DNA from: Deltaproteobacteria bacterium
GTDB taxonomy: Bacteria; Desulfobacterota; Desulfobulbia; Desulfobulbales; Desulfobulbaceae
Assembly (NCBI GenBank): GCA_013151365.1
Contig: JAADIK010000065.1
Span: 1-33,003 of the forward strand
Length of the DNA: 33,003 bases
Reading direction: 5' to 3'
Numbering within the stretch: position 1 is the first letter of the stretch; each line of letters opens with the position of its first letter. Below are positions 9,662 to 20,942 of the stretch, in pieces. Made by a program: the position numbers and the translations under genes. The notes under the pieces were generated by a model. The model had not been told where the DNA came from. It was given only the letters and a program-made list of their open reading frames with translations, and searched no databases.

Positions 9662-9734
9662 CTTGATATCACACCAGGATAATCGATATCGTTGCCGCCT
9701 TGCACCTGCACCGTTCTCGCATGCGCACGGATTC
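9662..9734. repeat. Dispersed hairpin repeat, copy 3 (full length, diverged hairpin arm)
   Basis: TTGATATCACACCAGGATAATCGATATCGTTGCCGCCTTGCACCTGCACCGTTCTCGCATGCGCACGGATTC; matches copies 1 and 4 with changes in the 3' arm. Confidence 0.88.
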
Positions 9735-9807
9735 GGGTAATTGTGCTATTTTGGTTGAATTTGTGCGGATGATTTTGTAGTTATATAAACTTACCTTTTT
9801 TTTATGA

Positions 9808-11325
<1,518 letters not shown>

Positions 11326-11358
11326 AACCTTGCCTGCAACCGGATACCCCGGCGCCTG

Positions 11359-13263
11359 TTGACCATGAAGCCCGATTTTATCGAATATCTCAAGGACCAC
11401 GTGGTGCTGGGAGACGGGGCGCTTGGTTCCTATCTCTATGAGAAGGGGATCGAACGCGGCCGCAACCTTGACCTGCTGAACCTGCAGGCGGCCGATTTTG
11501 TTTTCAGCGCTCACGAGGAATACATCCGGGCCGGCAGTCAGCTCATCGAGACCAATACCTTCGGGGCCAACCATTTCCGTCTGCGGGAAGTCGGCGCCCA
11601 GCACCGGGTGGGCGAGATTAACCGGGCCGGGGCCGAGATCGCAGTCAAGGCCGCGGGCCACCAGGTCTATGTGGCTGGCTCTGTCGGGCCGACGGGTCTG
11701 ACCTTTCCGCTTGATGAAGACGAGGTCCGGGAAGAGGATATCCGGCAGGCCTTTAACGAGCAGATAGCAGCTCTTGTCGAGGGCGGGGTGGATCTCATCA
11801 TGCTCGAGACCTTTCCCTGCCTTGACGAGATCCTGCCGGCCATCAAAGCGGCCCGCGCGGTGGCGCCGCAGCTGCCGCTGGTGGCGCAGATGGTGTTTCC
11901 GGCCCGGGGCATGACCGTCCGCGGTGAAGACGCCCTGACCTGCGGCCGGGCCATGGCGGCGGCCGGGGCGGATGTTGTCGGCACCAACTGCGGCCGCGGT
12001 ATCGATGCCATGGCCACGGCGGTCCGGCGTCTGGCGCCCCTGGCCAAGGAGGGGGTCATCCTTTCCGCCTTCCCCAATGCCGGTATGCCGGAGATGGTGG
12101 GACACCGGATGATCTACCCGGCGCAGCCGGCCTACATGGCCATGCGGGCCGGCGAGATGGTCCGCTACGGCGTGCATCTCCTGGGCGGTTGCTGCGGCAC
12201 CGGTCCCGACCACATCCAGGAGTTTCGCTCGACCCTGAAAATCAGGCCGGTGCGGATTCCGGGCGGCCGTCTCGTCGTTGCCCCGGACAAGACCCCGGAA
12301 ACGGCGGTGGCCATACGGACGGGAGGGTTCCTGGCCGGTCTTCCGGCAAATCGTCTGCCGATCATTGTCGAACTCGACCCGCCGACCCATCTTGATGTGG
12401 CGCCGGTGCTGGCCGGAGCCCGGGCCTTGACCGAGGCGGGAGTCGATGCCATTTCGCTGGGCGATAATCCGCTGGCCACCCTGCGGGTGGGGAACCTGGG
12501 GGTGGCCTCGCTGATGCGCAAAGAGACCGGCGTCCAGACGATTATTCACCAGAGCGGCCGGGACCTGAACGCCCTGGCCCTGCAGGCACGCATGATGGAG
12601 GCGCATCTGCTCGGCATCGAGGCGGTGCTCGCGGTCAGCGGCGATTCCGCCAGCGCCACGGATCAGCCGGAAGTAAGCGGCGTGTTTGATCTCCGTTCCT
12701 ACGGTCTCCTGCGCATGCTGCGGCAGCTTAACGGCGGCCTGAATATGGCCGGCCGGTCCATCAAGCACAAGACCAATTTTTCGGTCGGCGCGGCCTTCAG
12801 CTTCCGGCCGGATAATCCGAAGCTGCAGATCAGCCGCCTGGAGAAAAAATTCGAACTCGGGGCCCGTTTTGCCATGACCCAGCCGCTTTTTTCCCGGGAG
12901 TCGGTTGAACGGATGATGGAGGAGACCGGTCATCTCGATATGTTGATCTTCCCCGGTATTTTTCCGGTCATCTCGGCCCGGAATGCCGAGTTTCTGCACA
13001 ACGAGGTGCCGGGAATGTCGGTTCCCGAAAAATTTCGCCGGCAACTGGCCTCGTACCCGGAGGTGGCTGATCAACGCAAGGCCGCCCTTGATTATACCCG
13101 GCAGCTGGTGGAAGATATTGCCCCGACTGTCGACGGTTTTTATTTCGTCAGCCCGCTCAACAAGTGGGACATCGCCCTTGAATTCGTCCGCCAGGTCCGT
13201 CAGGCCGGCTGGCAGGGCAGCGGCCGGGCAAACCGTTTTTGTGAATTGCAGATTTCTGTCTGA
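11359..13263 (+). CDS. Bifunctional homocysteine S-methyltransferase / methylenetetrahydrofolate reductase (YitJ-like)
   Basis: N-terminal homocysteine methyltransferase domain (GDGALGSYLYEKG, ETNTFGAN, GTNCG, LLGGCCGTGPDHI Zn site) fused to a MetF-like domain (AVSGDSASATDQPEVSGVFDLRSYGLLRML, GARFAMTQPLF). TTG at 11359 or ATG at 11365. Confidence 0.9.
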   Translation: MTMKPDFIEYLKDHVVLGDGALGSYLYEKGIERGRNLDLLNLQAADFVFSAHEEYIRAGSQLIETNTFGANHFRLREVGAQHRVGEINRAGAEIAVKAAGHQVYVAGSVGPTGLTFPLDEDEVREEDIRQAFNEQIAALVEGGVDLIMLETFPCLDEILPAIKAARAVAPQLPLVAQMVFPARGMTVRGEDALTCGRAMAAAGADVVGTNCGRGIDAMATAVRRLAPLAKEGVILSAFPNAGMPEMVGHRMIYPAQPAYMAMRAGEMVRYGVHLLGGCCGTGPDHIQEFRSTLKIRPVRIPGGRLVVAPDKTPETAVAIRTGGFLAGLPANRLPIIVELDPPTHLDVAPVLAGARALTEAGVDAISLGDNPLATLRVGNLGVASLMRKETGVQTIIHQSGRDLNALALQARMMEAHLLGIEAVLAVSGDSASATDQPEVSGVFDLRSYGLLRMLRQLNGGLNMAGRSIKHKTNFSVGAAFSFRPDNPKLQISRLEKKFELGARFAMTQPLFSRESVERMMEETGHLDMLIFPGIFPVISARNAEFLHNEVPGMSVPEKFRRQLASYPEVADQRKAALDYTRQLVEDIAPTVDGFYFVSPLNKWDIALEFVRQVRQAGWQGSGRANRFCELQISV

Positions 13264-13289
13264 AAATATAAAGATATTCTTCCAGGGAG

Positions 13290-14459
13290 ATGAATATGCC
13301 CAATTACCTCTTTACCTCTGAATCCGTTTCCGAGGGCCATCCGGACAAGGTGGCCGACCAGATTTCCGATGCCATTCTTGACGCGATCCTGGCACAGGAC
13401 ATCCATGCCCGGGTCGCCTGCGAAAGCCTGGTGACCACCGGCCTGGCCATGATTGCCGGCGAGATCACCACCACCGCCTGGGTCGACATGCCTGAAATCG
13501 TCCGGCAGACGATCAGGGGAATCGGCTACAATTCCTCGGACATGGGTTTTGACTGGCGCTCCTGCGCGGTCATGACCACCATTGACAAGCAGTCACCGGA
13601 TATTGCCCAGGGGGTGAACGTGGGAACGGGCATCGACCTGGATCAGGGCGCCGGAGACCAGGGGCTCATGTTCGGCTATGCCTGTGACGAGACCAGTGTT
13701 TTGATGCCCATGCCCATTGCCTACGCGCATCGGCTGGTCAAGCGGCAGTCCGAGGTGCGCAAGGCCGGCCGGCTGCCCTGGCTGCGTCCTGATGCCAAGA
13801 GCCAGGTGACCATCGAGTACGACGGCCGGCAGCCCAAGCGGATCGAGGCCGTGGTTCTTTCCACCCAGCATAGCCCGGATGTGGATTATGAAGACCTCAA
13901 GGAAGGGGTGATGGAAGAGATCATTAAACCGATTCTGCCGGAGAATATGCTGGACCGGAATACCAAGTATTTCATCAATCCCACCGGTCGTTTTGTCATC
14001 GGCGGGCCGGTCGGCGATTGCGGAGTGACCGGCCGCAAGATTATCGTTGACAGTTACGGCGGCCGGAGTGCGCATGGCGGCGGCGCTTTTTCCGGCAAGG
14101 ACCCGTCCAAGGTGGACCGGTCTTCGTCCTACATGGGTCGCTATGTTGCCAAGAATCTCGTGGCCGCCGGCATTGCCGACGAGGTCGAGGTGCAGGTCGC
14201 CTATGCCATCGGTATTTCCAAGCCGGTGTCGGTCAATGTCAAGACCTTCGGCACCGGCAAGATCGATGATCAACGCATTACCCGGCTGATTAACGAGTTT
14301 TTCGACCTGCGGCCCAAGGCCATTATTCAACAGCTTGATCTTCTGCGGCCCATTTACCTGAAAACGGCCGCCTACGGCCATTTCGGCCGGGAACGTTCCG
14401 AGTTCACCTGGGAACGGACGGACAAGGCCGATGAGTTGCGGGAGGCCGCCGGCCTGTAG
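13290..14459 (+). CDS. metK: S-adenosylmethionine synthetase
   Basis: [77 protein letters not shown]. Confidence 0.98.
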   Translation: MNMPNYLFTSESVSEGHPDKVADQISDAILDAILAQDIHARVACESLVTTGLAMIAGEITTTAWVDMPEIVRQTIRGIGYNSSDMGFDWRSCAVMTTIDKQSPDIAQGVNVGTGIDLDQGAGDQGLMFGYACDETSVLMPMPIAYAHRLVKRQSEVRKAGRLPWLRPDAKSQVTIEYDGRQPKRIEAVVLSTQHSPDVDYEDLKEGVMEEIIKPILPENMLDRNTKYFINPTGRFVIGGPVGDCGVTGRKIIVDSYGGRSAHGGGAFSGKDPSKVDRSSSYMGRYVAKNLVAAGIADEVEVQVAYAIGISKPVSVNVKTFGTGKIDDQRITRLINEFFDLRPKAIIQQLDLLRPIYLKTAAYGHFGRERSEFTWERTDKADELREAAGL

Positions 14460-14527
14460 GGTTTCGGAATCTAATAATATTGGGTATTATAAAATAAACC
14501 GCCAGCGGCGGATGATGGAGCACGAAA

Positions 14528-15814
14528 ATGAGCGATTATAAAGTAGCGGATATCAGTCTGGCCGAGTGGGGCCGTAAAGAGGTGGCCATTGCCGAGACCG
14601 AAATGCCGGGGCTTATGGCCTTGCGCACCGAGTTTGCCGGGCAGAAGCCCCTGGCCGGCGCCCGGATCGCCGGCTGTCTGCACATGACCATCCAGACGGC
14701 GGTCCTGATGGAAACCCTGGTGGAGCTCGGGGCCGAGCTGCGCTGGTCGTCCTGTAACATTTTTTCCACCCAGGACCATGCCGCCGCCGCCATGGCCGCG
14801 GCCGGTATCCCGACCTTTGCCTGGAAGGGCGAGTCCGAGGAGGAATTCTGGTGGTGCATTGATCAGACCATCTTCGGGCCTGGTGACTGGCGGCCGAACA
14901 TGCTCCTTGACGACGGCGGCGACCTGACCCAGGTCATGCACCAGAAGTATCCCGAACTGATGCGGGACGTGCGCGGCCTCTCCGAGGAGACCACGACCGG
15001 CGTCCACCGGCTGAACGAGATGGCCAAGGAGGGCAAACTGCTGACCCCGGCTTTCAATGTCAACGATTCGGTGACCAAATCCAAGTTTGACAATCTGTAC
15101 GGCTGCCGGGAGTCACTCATCGACGGCATCAAGCGGGCCACCGATGTCATGATTGCCGGCAAAACCGCCGTGGTTGTCGGTTACGGCGATGTGGGCAAGG
15201 GCTGCGCTCAGGCGTTGCGCGGCATGGGCGCCACGGTGCTGATCATCGAGGTCGATCCGATCTGCGCCCTGCAGGCGGCCATGGAGGGCTACCGGGTCGT
15301 AACCATGGAAGAGGCGGCCCCGGTCGGCGAGATTTTCGTGACCTGCACCGGTAACCTGCGGGTCATAACCCGTGCCCACATGGACGTGATGAAGGATCAG
15401 GCCATTGTCTGCAATATCGGCCACTTTGACGCGGAAATCGATATTGCCGGCCTGCGCGACCTGGAGTGGGAAAACATCAAGCCCCAGGTTGATCATGTGA
15501 TCTTTCCGGACGGCAAGCGTATCATTATCCTGGCCGAGGGCCGCCTGGTGAACCTGGGTTGCGCCACCGGTCACTCGAGCTTTGTCATGTCAAACTCCTT
15601 CACCAACCAGGTGCTGGCCCAGATTGAGTTGTGGCAGAATTCCGAGCGCTATGAGAAGAAGGTCTATTTTCTGCCCAAGAAACTGGACGAGAAAGTGGCC
15701 CTGCTCCACCTGCACAAGATCGGCGTCCACCTGACCCGTCTGACGCCGGAGCAGGCCGAATATATCGGCGTCGAGGTGGACGGGCCGTTTAAGCCGGATT
15801 ATTATCGCTATTAA
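14528..15814 (+). CDS. ahcY: Adenosylhomocysteinase
   Basis: [59 protein letters not shown]-terminal FKPDYYRY. Confidence 0.98.
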   Translation: MSDYKVADISLAEWGRKEVAIAETEMPGLMALRTEFAGQKPLAGARIAGCLHMTIQTAVLMETLVELGAELRWSSCNIFSTQDHAAAAMAAAGIPTFAWKGESEEEFWWCIDQTIFGPGDWRPNMLLDDGGDLTQVMHQKYPELMRDVRGLSEETTTGVHRLNEMAKEGKLLTPAFNVNDSVTKSKFDNLYGCRESLIDGIKRATDVMIAGKTAVVVGYGDVGKGCAQALRGMGATVLIIEVDPICALQAAMEGYRVVTMEEAAPVGEIFVTCTGNLRVITRAHMDVMKDQAIVCNIGHFDAEIDIAGLRDLEWENIKPQVDHVIFPDGKRIIILAEGRLVNLGCATGHSSFVMSNSFTNQVLAQIELWQNSERYEKKVYFLPKKLDEKVALLHLHKIGVHLTRLTPEQAEYIGVEVDGPFKPDYYRY

Positions 15815-15821
15815 TTAACCC

Positions 15822-16037
15822 ATGAAAATTTTGCGGACAACATCGGCCGGGCTCCTGTTTCAGGCGGTCTTTTTTGGCCTGGCCGCCGTCCTGCTCAGCG
15901 GCTGTCTGCTGACCAAGGTCGTAACGGTACCCATGCGTCTGGGCGGGGCGGTTGTTTCAATCATCCCGGTTGCCGGCAACCCGGCCCATGACGCCATCGA
16001 CGAAGCGGCCGCTACCGTGGATAAGATTCCCCTGTAA
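15822..16037 (+). CDS. Small lipoprotein, 71 aa (resembles DUF6726-type proteins)
   Basis: Signal peptide with lipobox LLSGC, then LLTKVVTVPMRLGGAVVSIIPVAGNPAHDAIDEAAATVDKIPL; tight gene spacing on both sides. Confidence 0.65.
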   Translation: MKILRTTSAGLLFQAVFFGLAAVLLSGCLLTKVVTVPMRLGGAVVSIIPVAGNPAHDAIDEAAATVDKIPL

Positions 16038-16042
16038 GCGCT

Positions 16043-16570
16043 ATGGGTCGATTTTCGTTTTTTCCCCTTTTGGTCGGTCTGCTTTTGCTCCTTGGCGGTT
16101 GCGCCAGCCATACCTACAGGATCATGGAAACAACCGCCTACTGCGGTTGTAGCAAATGCTGTTCCTGGGAACGGGGCAGCTGGACCTATCTCAAGCTTGA
16201 TTTCTGGAACCGCTATGTGAGTGCCGGGCCGGATGCCGGCCGGCCCTATTCCGGCCTGACCGCGGCGGGCACCGAAGCCGTCGAACCGGTGCCCGGCCTT
16301 TTTTCCTTCAACAGCCTGGTCAACCCCTGGATGATTCCGGTCCGCCTCGTTTTTCCCTGGCTCTGGCTGCATCGGGACGGGACCATTGCCGCCGACACCA
16401 AATTTTATCCCTTCGGCACCCGGATGTATGTTCCGGATTACGGCTGGGGCGTGGTCGAGGACCGTGGTTCGGCCATCAAGGGGCCGAACCGGATCGACCT
16501 CTATTTCGAGTCGCATCAGGATGCCCTCAACTGGGGGCGGCGGCGGGTAGAGGTACAAATCGAGCGATGA
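16043..16570 (+). CDS. 3D-domain (MltA C-terminal-like) lipoprotein
   Basis: Lipobox [68 protein letters not shown]. Confidence 0.8.
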   Translation: MGRFSFFPLLVGLLLLLGGCASHTYRIMETTAYCGCSKCCSWERGSWTYLKLDFWNRYVSAGPDAGRPYSGLTAAGTEAVEPVPGLFSFNSLVNPWMIPVRLVFPWLWLHRDGTIAADTKFYPFGTRMYVPDYGWGVVEDRGSAIKGPNRIDLYFESHQDALNWGRRRVEVQIER

Positions 16571-17895
16571 AAGAGGCGCGGGTTATCGTTGTCGGCGGCG
16601 GTCTCGCTGGTTGTGAGGCCGCCTGGCAGGCGGCGAGACTGGGGGTGGCCGTCGAGCTGTACGAGATGCGGCCGCAGCGGTTCAGTCCGGCCCATCAATC
16701 AGAGTCCCTGGGCGAACTGGTCTGTTCCAACTCGTTGCGCTCCAACATGGTCGATTCCGGCGTGGGCCTGCTCAAGGAAGAGATGCGCCGGCTCGATTCC
16801 CTGATCATCCGGGCCGCGGAGGCGACAGCCGTGCCCGCCGGCAAGGCCCTGGCCGTTGACCGGCAACAATTCGCCGACTATATCACCCGGGTCATGGAAG
16901 AGAACGAGTTGATCACGATTTTCCGGCAAGAGGTCGAGGAGATTCCGAAACCGGCCGGTTCCCCGGTTATCCTCGCCACCGGGCCGCTGACCTCGGAAAA
17001 ACTGAGCGCCAGCCTGCTGCGGCTGACCGGCGCGAAAAATCTCGCCTTCTATGACGCCATTGCCCCCATTGTCGCCGCCGAATCCCTGGACCTGGATGTG
17101 ATCTACCGCAAGTCGCGCTGGGATGACGGACCGGGCGATTATCTCAACTGTCCCATGAATGAAGAGCAGTATAACCGGTTTGTCGAGCTCCTGGCCGCGG
17201 CTGAAACCGTGCCGCTCAAGAGTTTTGAAACGCCGAAATATTTTGAAGGCTGCCTGCCCATTGAGGTGATGCTGGAGCGCGGGGAACAGACGCTGCGTTT
17301 CGGCCCCATGAAGCCGGTGGGCCTGCCGGACCCCCGGACCGGGCAGACACCCCATGCGGTGGTGCAGTTGCGGGCCGAAAACCGGGAAAAAAGCATGTAT
17401 AACCTGGTCGGCTTTCAGACCAAACTCACCTATGCCGGGCAAAAAAAGGTATTTCGGACGATTCCCGGCCTGGAGCGGGCCGAGTTTGTCCGGCTTGGTT
17501 CCATTCACCGCAACACCTTTGTCTGCGCCCCGGAATTGCTTGAGCCGACCCTGCAGATGAAGAAGAGGAAAAACCTGTTCCTGGCCGGGCAGCTTTCAGG
17601 GGTGGAAGGGTACGTGGAGTCGGCGGCCATGGGGCTTCTGGCTGGCATGAATGCCGCTCGCCTGGTCCGGGGCCAGGCCCCGGTTGTGCCGCCGCCCGAG
17701 ACGGCCCATGGCGCCCTGATTCATCACTTGACCGCCACGGCGCCTGAACATTTTCAGCCCTCCAATATCAATTTCGGCCTCTTTCCGCCCCTGAAAACAA
17801 AAATGAGAAAGCGGGACCGCGGCCGGTTCCGCGCCGACCAGGCCCTGGCGGCCCTCGAGTCCTGGCGCCGGCAATCGGACCCGTCTGGTGAATAG
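16567..17895 (+). CDS. trmFO: Methylenetetrahydrofolate--tRNA-(uracil-5-)-methyltransferase
   Basis: [74 protein letters not shown]; 4-nt overlap with the upstream gene. Confidence 0.96.
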   Translation: MKEARVIVVGGGLAGCEAAWQAARLGVAVELYEMRPQRFSPAHQSESLGELVCSNSLRSNMVDSGVGLLKEEMRRLDSLIIRAAEATAVPAGKALAVDRQQFADYITRVMEENELITIFRQEVEEIPKPAGSPVILATGPLTSEKLSASLLRLTGAKNLAFYDAIAPIVAAESLDLDVIYRKSRWDDGPGDYLNCPMNEEQYNRFVELLAAAETVPLKSFETPKYFEGCLPIEVMLERGEQTLRFGPMKPVGLPDPRTGQTPHAVVQLRAENREKSMYNLVGFQTKLTYAGQKKVFRTIPGLERAEFVRLGSIHRNTFVCAPELLEPTLQMKKRKNLFLAGQLSGVEGYVESAAMGLLAGMNAARLVRGQAPVVPPPETAHGALIHHLTATAPEHFQPSNINFGLFPPLKTKMRKRDRGRFRADQALAALESWRRQSDPSGE

Positions 17896-17937
17896 CGGCA
17901 GCCAGGTTTTCACCTCAAGCCGTTACTGATTAAGGTT

Positions 17938-20346
17938 TTAGTGAACCGTAACCGGTTCATCCAGGGCCTTCCTGATTACCGTGGCCAGCCCGGTTCGATC
18001 TATGGGTTTCATGATAAACTCTTTAATACCGATGGCCTTGGCGCTTTGTTCATTGACGGTCTCACTGAAGCCGGTGCAGAGGATAATCGGGATGTCGGCC
18101 CGCTTGGCAAGCAGTTGCCGGGCCAGGCCCAGGCCGGTCATCTTCGGCATGGTCATATCGGTTATCACCAGGTCAAAGGCGTCCGGTTGCCGGGCAAAAA
18201 GCTGCAGGGCCTCCTGGCTGCTGGTCACGCCGGTGACCTGATAGCCGAGACCGGTCAGGATCCGGCTCTCGACATCAACGATGGTCACCTCGTCATCCAC
18301 CACCAGCAGCCTTTCCGTACCATGCGGGGGTTCTGCTTCGACTTTCCGGTCGATATCGATAACCGTGTCTGAATTTTCATACTGCGGGAAATAAATTTTA
18401 AAAGTCGTCCCTTGCCCCGGTTCGCTGTAGACCGAGATATAGCCGCCATGGCTTATGACAATGCCATGCACCACCGACAGGCCCAGGCCGGTACCCTCGC
18501 CTTTTTTCTTGGTGGTGAAATAGGGTTCGAATATTTTTTCGCTGATCTCCGGCGCCATGCCGCAGCCGGTGTCGCTGACTGCCAGTCTCAGGTACCTGCC
18601 CGGCCGCAGGCCCACGAACTGCTCGGCATTCACCTCGTTTATTTCCACCGGCTTCAAGGTTACCCCCAGGACGCCGCCCTGGTCGCGCATGGCATGATAG
18701 GCATTGGTACAAAGATTCATGAGCACCTGGTGAATCTGGGTGGGGTCGGACAACACCGGGCCGCACTTATCATCAATAGCCGTCTTGATCTCAATGGTGG
18801 TCGGCAGCGAGGCGCGCAGCAGTTTGAGCGCCTCCTTGACAATGTACTGCATTCGTAACGGCTTGCACTCCTGCTCGTGCTGCTGGCTGAAGGTGAGAAT
18901 CTGCTTCACGAGCTCCCGGGCGCGTTCGCCGGCCTTGAGCACCTCCAGGATATCGGCCTGCGCCTGCTCCGCCCCCGCGGGGATGTCGGTCAGTGCCAGT
19001 TCGGAATAGCCGAGCAGTGGGGTCAGTATGTTATTAAAATCATGGGCGATGCCGCCGGCCAGGGTGCCGACGGCTTCCATCTTCTGGGCCTGGCGCAGCT
19101 GGCGCTCAATCTTTTTCTGGTCGGTGATGTCTTTGGCAGTGTGAACGACGCCGGTTACCTTGCCGTTCTTGTCGATAATCGGCGCGATGGTGACTAAGAA
19201 AAATTTCTTGAGGCCGGCATATTCAAGGTCTGCGGTAGATGGCATGACATCATGAATGGCCTTTTCCGCCGGACAGTCCGGGCATGGTTCCGAAACGTCC
19301 CTGAATACCTTGTAACAATGCCGGCTTATGATTTTTTCCTGGCTTGTGTCTAAAATTTTGCAGGTCGCCTCGTTGACCTGTAGAATTCTATAATCTTTGT
19401 CTTGCAGGATCACGATATCCGGGATGGCATCAAAGGTTCTCTGCCAGTTGTCCCGCGTCTGCCGGATTGTCTCTTCGGCATTTTTTTGCTCCGTAATGTC
19501 GTGGATGATACCGACATTGCCTCTGACCTTGCCTTGCTCATCCAGCAGCTTCATAATCGCCATCCGGCCGAGAAACGTTTCGCCGTTTTTTCGTTTGAAC
19601 ATGGTTTCCAGCATTAATCCCGCCGTCGGTTCTTTTTTAAAGAAAATTTTTCGGCCCGTCTCTTCGAATCCCTCCTTCGTGGCATAGATCAGCGCGATCT
19701 GCCGGTCCATGATCTCGTCAAGCTCGTAGCCGAACACGTCACGCATGGCCGGCTGGTTGACGTTGACGATGCGGCGCTCGAGATCGGTCATGATAATGAC
19801 GTCGCGAATACTGTTAAAGAGATTCTGGAAAGAGCGCTCGCTATCCTCTATTTTGGCCTTGGTCTGCTCCAGTTCCCGCACCTTGTCCAGTAGTTTCCTG
19901 GCCAGGCCCGCATCATACATCCGGAACAGTTCCACCGGGTCCGCCACCGGTTCGTCCGGCACCGGCAGTTGGTCATGCTGGGCCTCTTGCACCACCTCGT
20001 CGACGATTCGCAGGAAATCATCCGTTTCCATCGGCTTGAGGATATACCTTGAAGCGCCCAGGCCGATGGCCAGCCGCTCGTCTTCAATGTCGGTATAGGT
20101 GGCGGTGTAAAAAACAAAAGGAATTTTGTTCAGCTCCTGGTCGTGCTTCACCTCGAAGCAGAGCTTGTAACCGTCCATGACCGGCATGAGGATGTCGGAG
20201 ACGATCAACTCCGGCTTCGAGGCCCGGGCCTTGCAGAGGGCATCCGCACCATGTATGGCTTCCTCGACCTGGTGCCCCGCGCCTTCCAGGTTTTTCCTGA
20301 GAATCAGCCGCGAATCCCGGTCGTCGTCAATGATAAGAATTTTCAT
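17938..20346 (-). CDS. Hybrid sensor histidine kinase: REC - PAS - PAS - HisKA/HATPase - REC
   Basis: Receiver N-terminus ([25 protein letters not shown]), two PAS domains, H-box [22 protein letters not shown]-boxes SDTGCGMAP / [12 protein letters not shown]-terminal receiver ([18 protein letters not shown]...[13 protein letters not shown]). Confidence 0.95.
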   Translation of the reverse strand: MKILIIDDDRDSRLILRKNLEGAGHQVEEAIHGADALCKARASKPELIVSDILMPVMDGYKLCFEVKHDQELNKIPFVFYTATYTDIEDERLAIGLGASRYILKPMETDDFLRIVDEVVQEAQHDQLPVPDEPVADPVELFRMYDAGLARKLLDKVRELEQTKAKIEDSERSFQNLFNSIRDVIIMTDLERRIVNVNQPAMRDVFGYELDEIMDRQIALIYATKEGFEETGRKIFFKKEPTAGLMLETMFKRKNGETFLGRMAIMKLLDEQGKVRGNVGIIHDITEQKNAEETIRQTRDNWQRTFDAIPDIVILQDKDYRILQVNEATCKILDTSQEKIISRHCYKVFRDVSEPCPDCPAEKAIHDVMPSTADLEYAGLKKFFLVTIAPIIDKNGKVTGVVHTAKDITDQKKIERQLRQAQKMEAVGTLAGGIAHDFNNILTPLLGYSELALTDIPAGAEQAQADILEVLKAGERARELVKQILTFSQQHEQECKPLRMQYIVKEALKLLRASLPTTIEIKTAIDDKCGPVLSDPTQIHQVLMNLCTNAYHAMRDQGGVLGVTLKPVEINEVNAEQFVGLRPGRYLRLAVSDTGCGMAPEISEKIFEPYFTTKKKGEGTGLGLSVVHGIVISHGGYISVYSEPGQGTTFKIYFPQYENSDTVIDIDRKVEAEPPHGTERLLVVDDEVTIVDVESRILTGLGYQVTGVTSSQEALQLFARQPDAFDLVITDMTMPKMTGLGLARQLLAKRADIPIILCTGFSETVNEQSAKAIGIKEFIMKPIDRTGLATVIRKALDEPVTVH

Positions 20347-20450
20347 TTATGTAACTCCTTTTTCAAAGGCGCCCAGGCGCATAGTAACGCTATAACTGAA
20401 GCCGTAACACCGCCGGAACGCCAAAAGACGAGCAAGGTGCGTCAGTTGGT

Positions 20451-20523
20451 GCTTGACATGACACAAGATAATCAACCTCGTTGCCGCCTTGCATCCGCAC
20501 CGTTCTCGAACGCTCACGGATTC
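20451..20523. repeat. Dispersed hairpin repeat, copy 4 (full length, overlaps the response-regulator stop codon)
   Basis: GCTTGACATGACACAAGATAATCAACCTCGTTGCCGCCTTGCATCCGCACCGTTCTCGAACGCTCACGGATTC; matches copies 1 and 3. Confidence 0.9.
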
Positions 20524-20882
20524 ATGAGTATTTCCCGGATCTGCTCCATGACCATCACCGGGTCGATGGGTTTTTCAATATAACCGTTGCAGCCGGCGGC
20601 AAGCAGCTTCTCCCGGTCGCCGCTCATGGCGTATGAGGTCATGGCGATGATCGGTACCTTGCCGTCGGCCTTTGAACGGCGAATGGCTTGCAGCACCTCG
20701 GTGCCGTTGATATCCGGCAGCTGGATGTCAAGGATTATGAAATCAGGCAGTTCGCTTTCCGCAAGCGCGATGCCCTTGCGGCCATTTTCGGCGCCAATGG
20801 TTTCTACGCCATTCTTGTTCAGGATGAAGCGGATCAACTCCATGTTGTCCGGCGTATCCTCGATAATCAGTGCTTTTGGCAT
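20514..20882 (-). CDS. Single-domain response regulator (CheY-like)
   Basis: KALIIEDTPDNMELIRFIL, PDFIILDIQLPDINGTEVLQAIR, PIIAMTSYAMSGDREKLLAAGCNGYIEKPID. Confidence 0.93.
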   Translation of the reverse strand: MPKALIIEDTPDNMELIRFILNKNGVETIGAENGRKGIALAESELPDFIILDIQLPDINGTEVLQAIRRSKADGKVPIIAMTSYAMSGDREKLLAAGCNGYIEKPIDPVMVMEQIREILMNP

Positions 20883-20942
20883 TATTCTTTCCCCTAGGCA
20901 TTGATTTTTTTTTGATAACTCAAACTTTGTATCTATCCGGAT

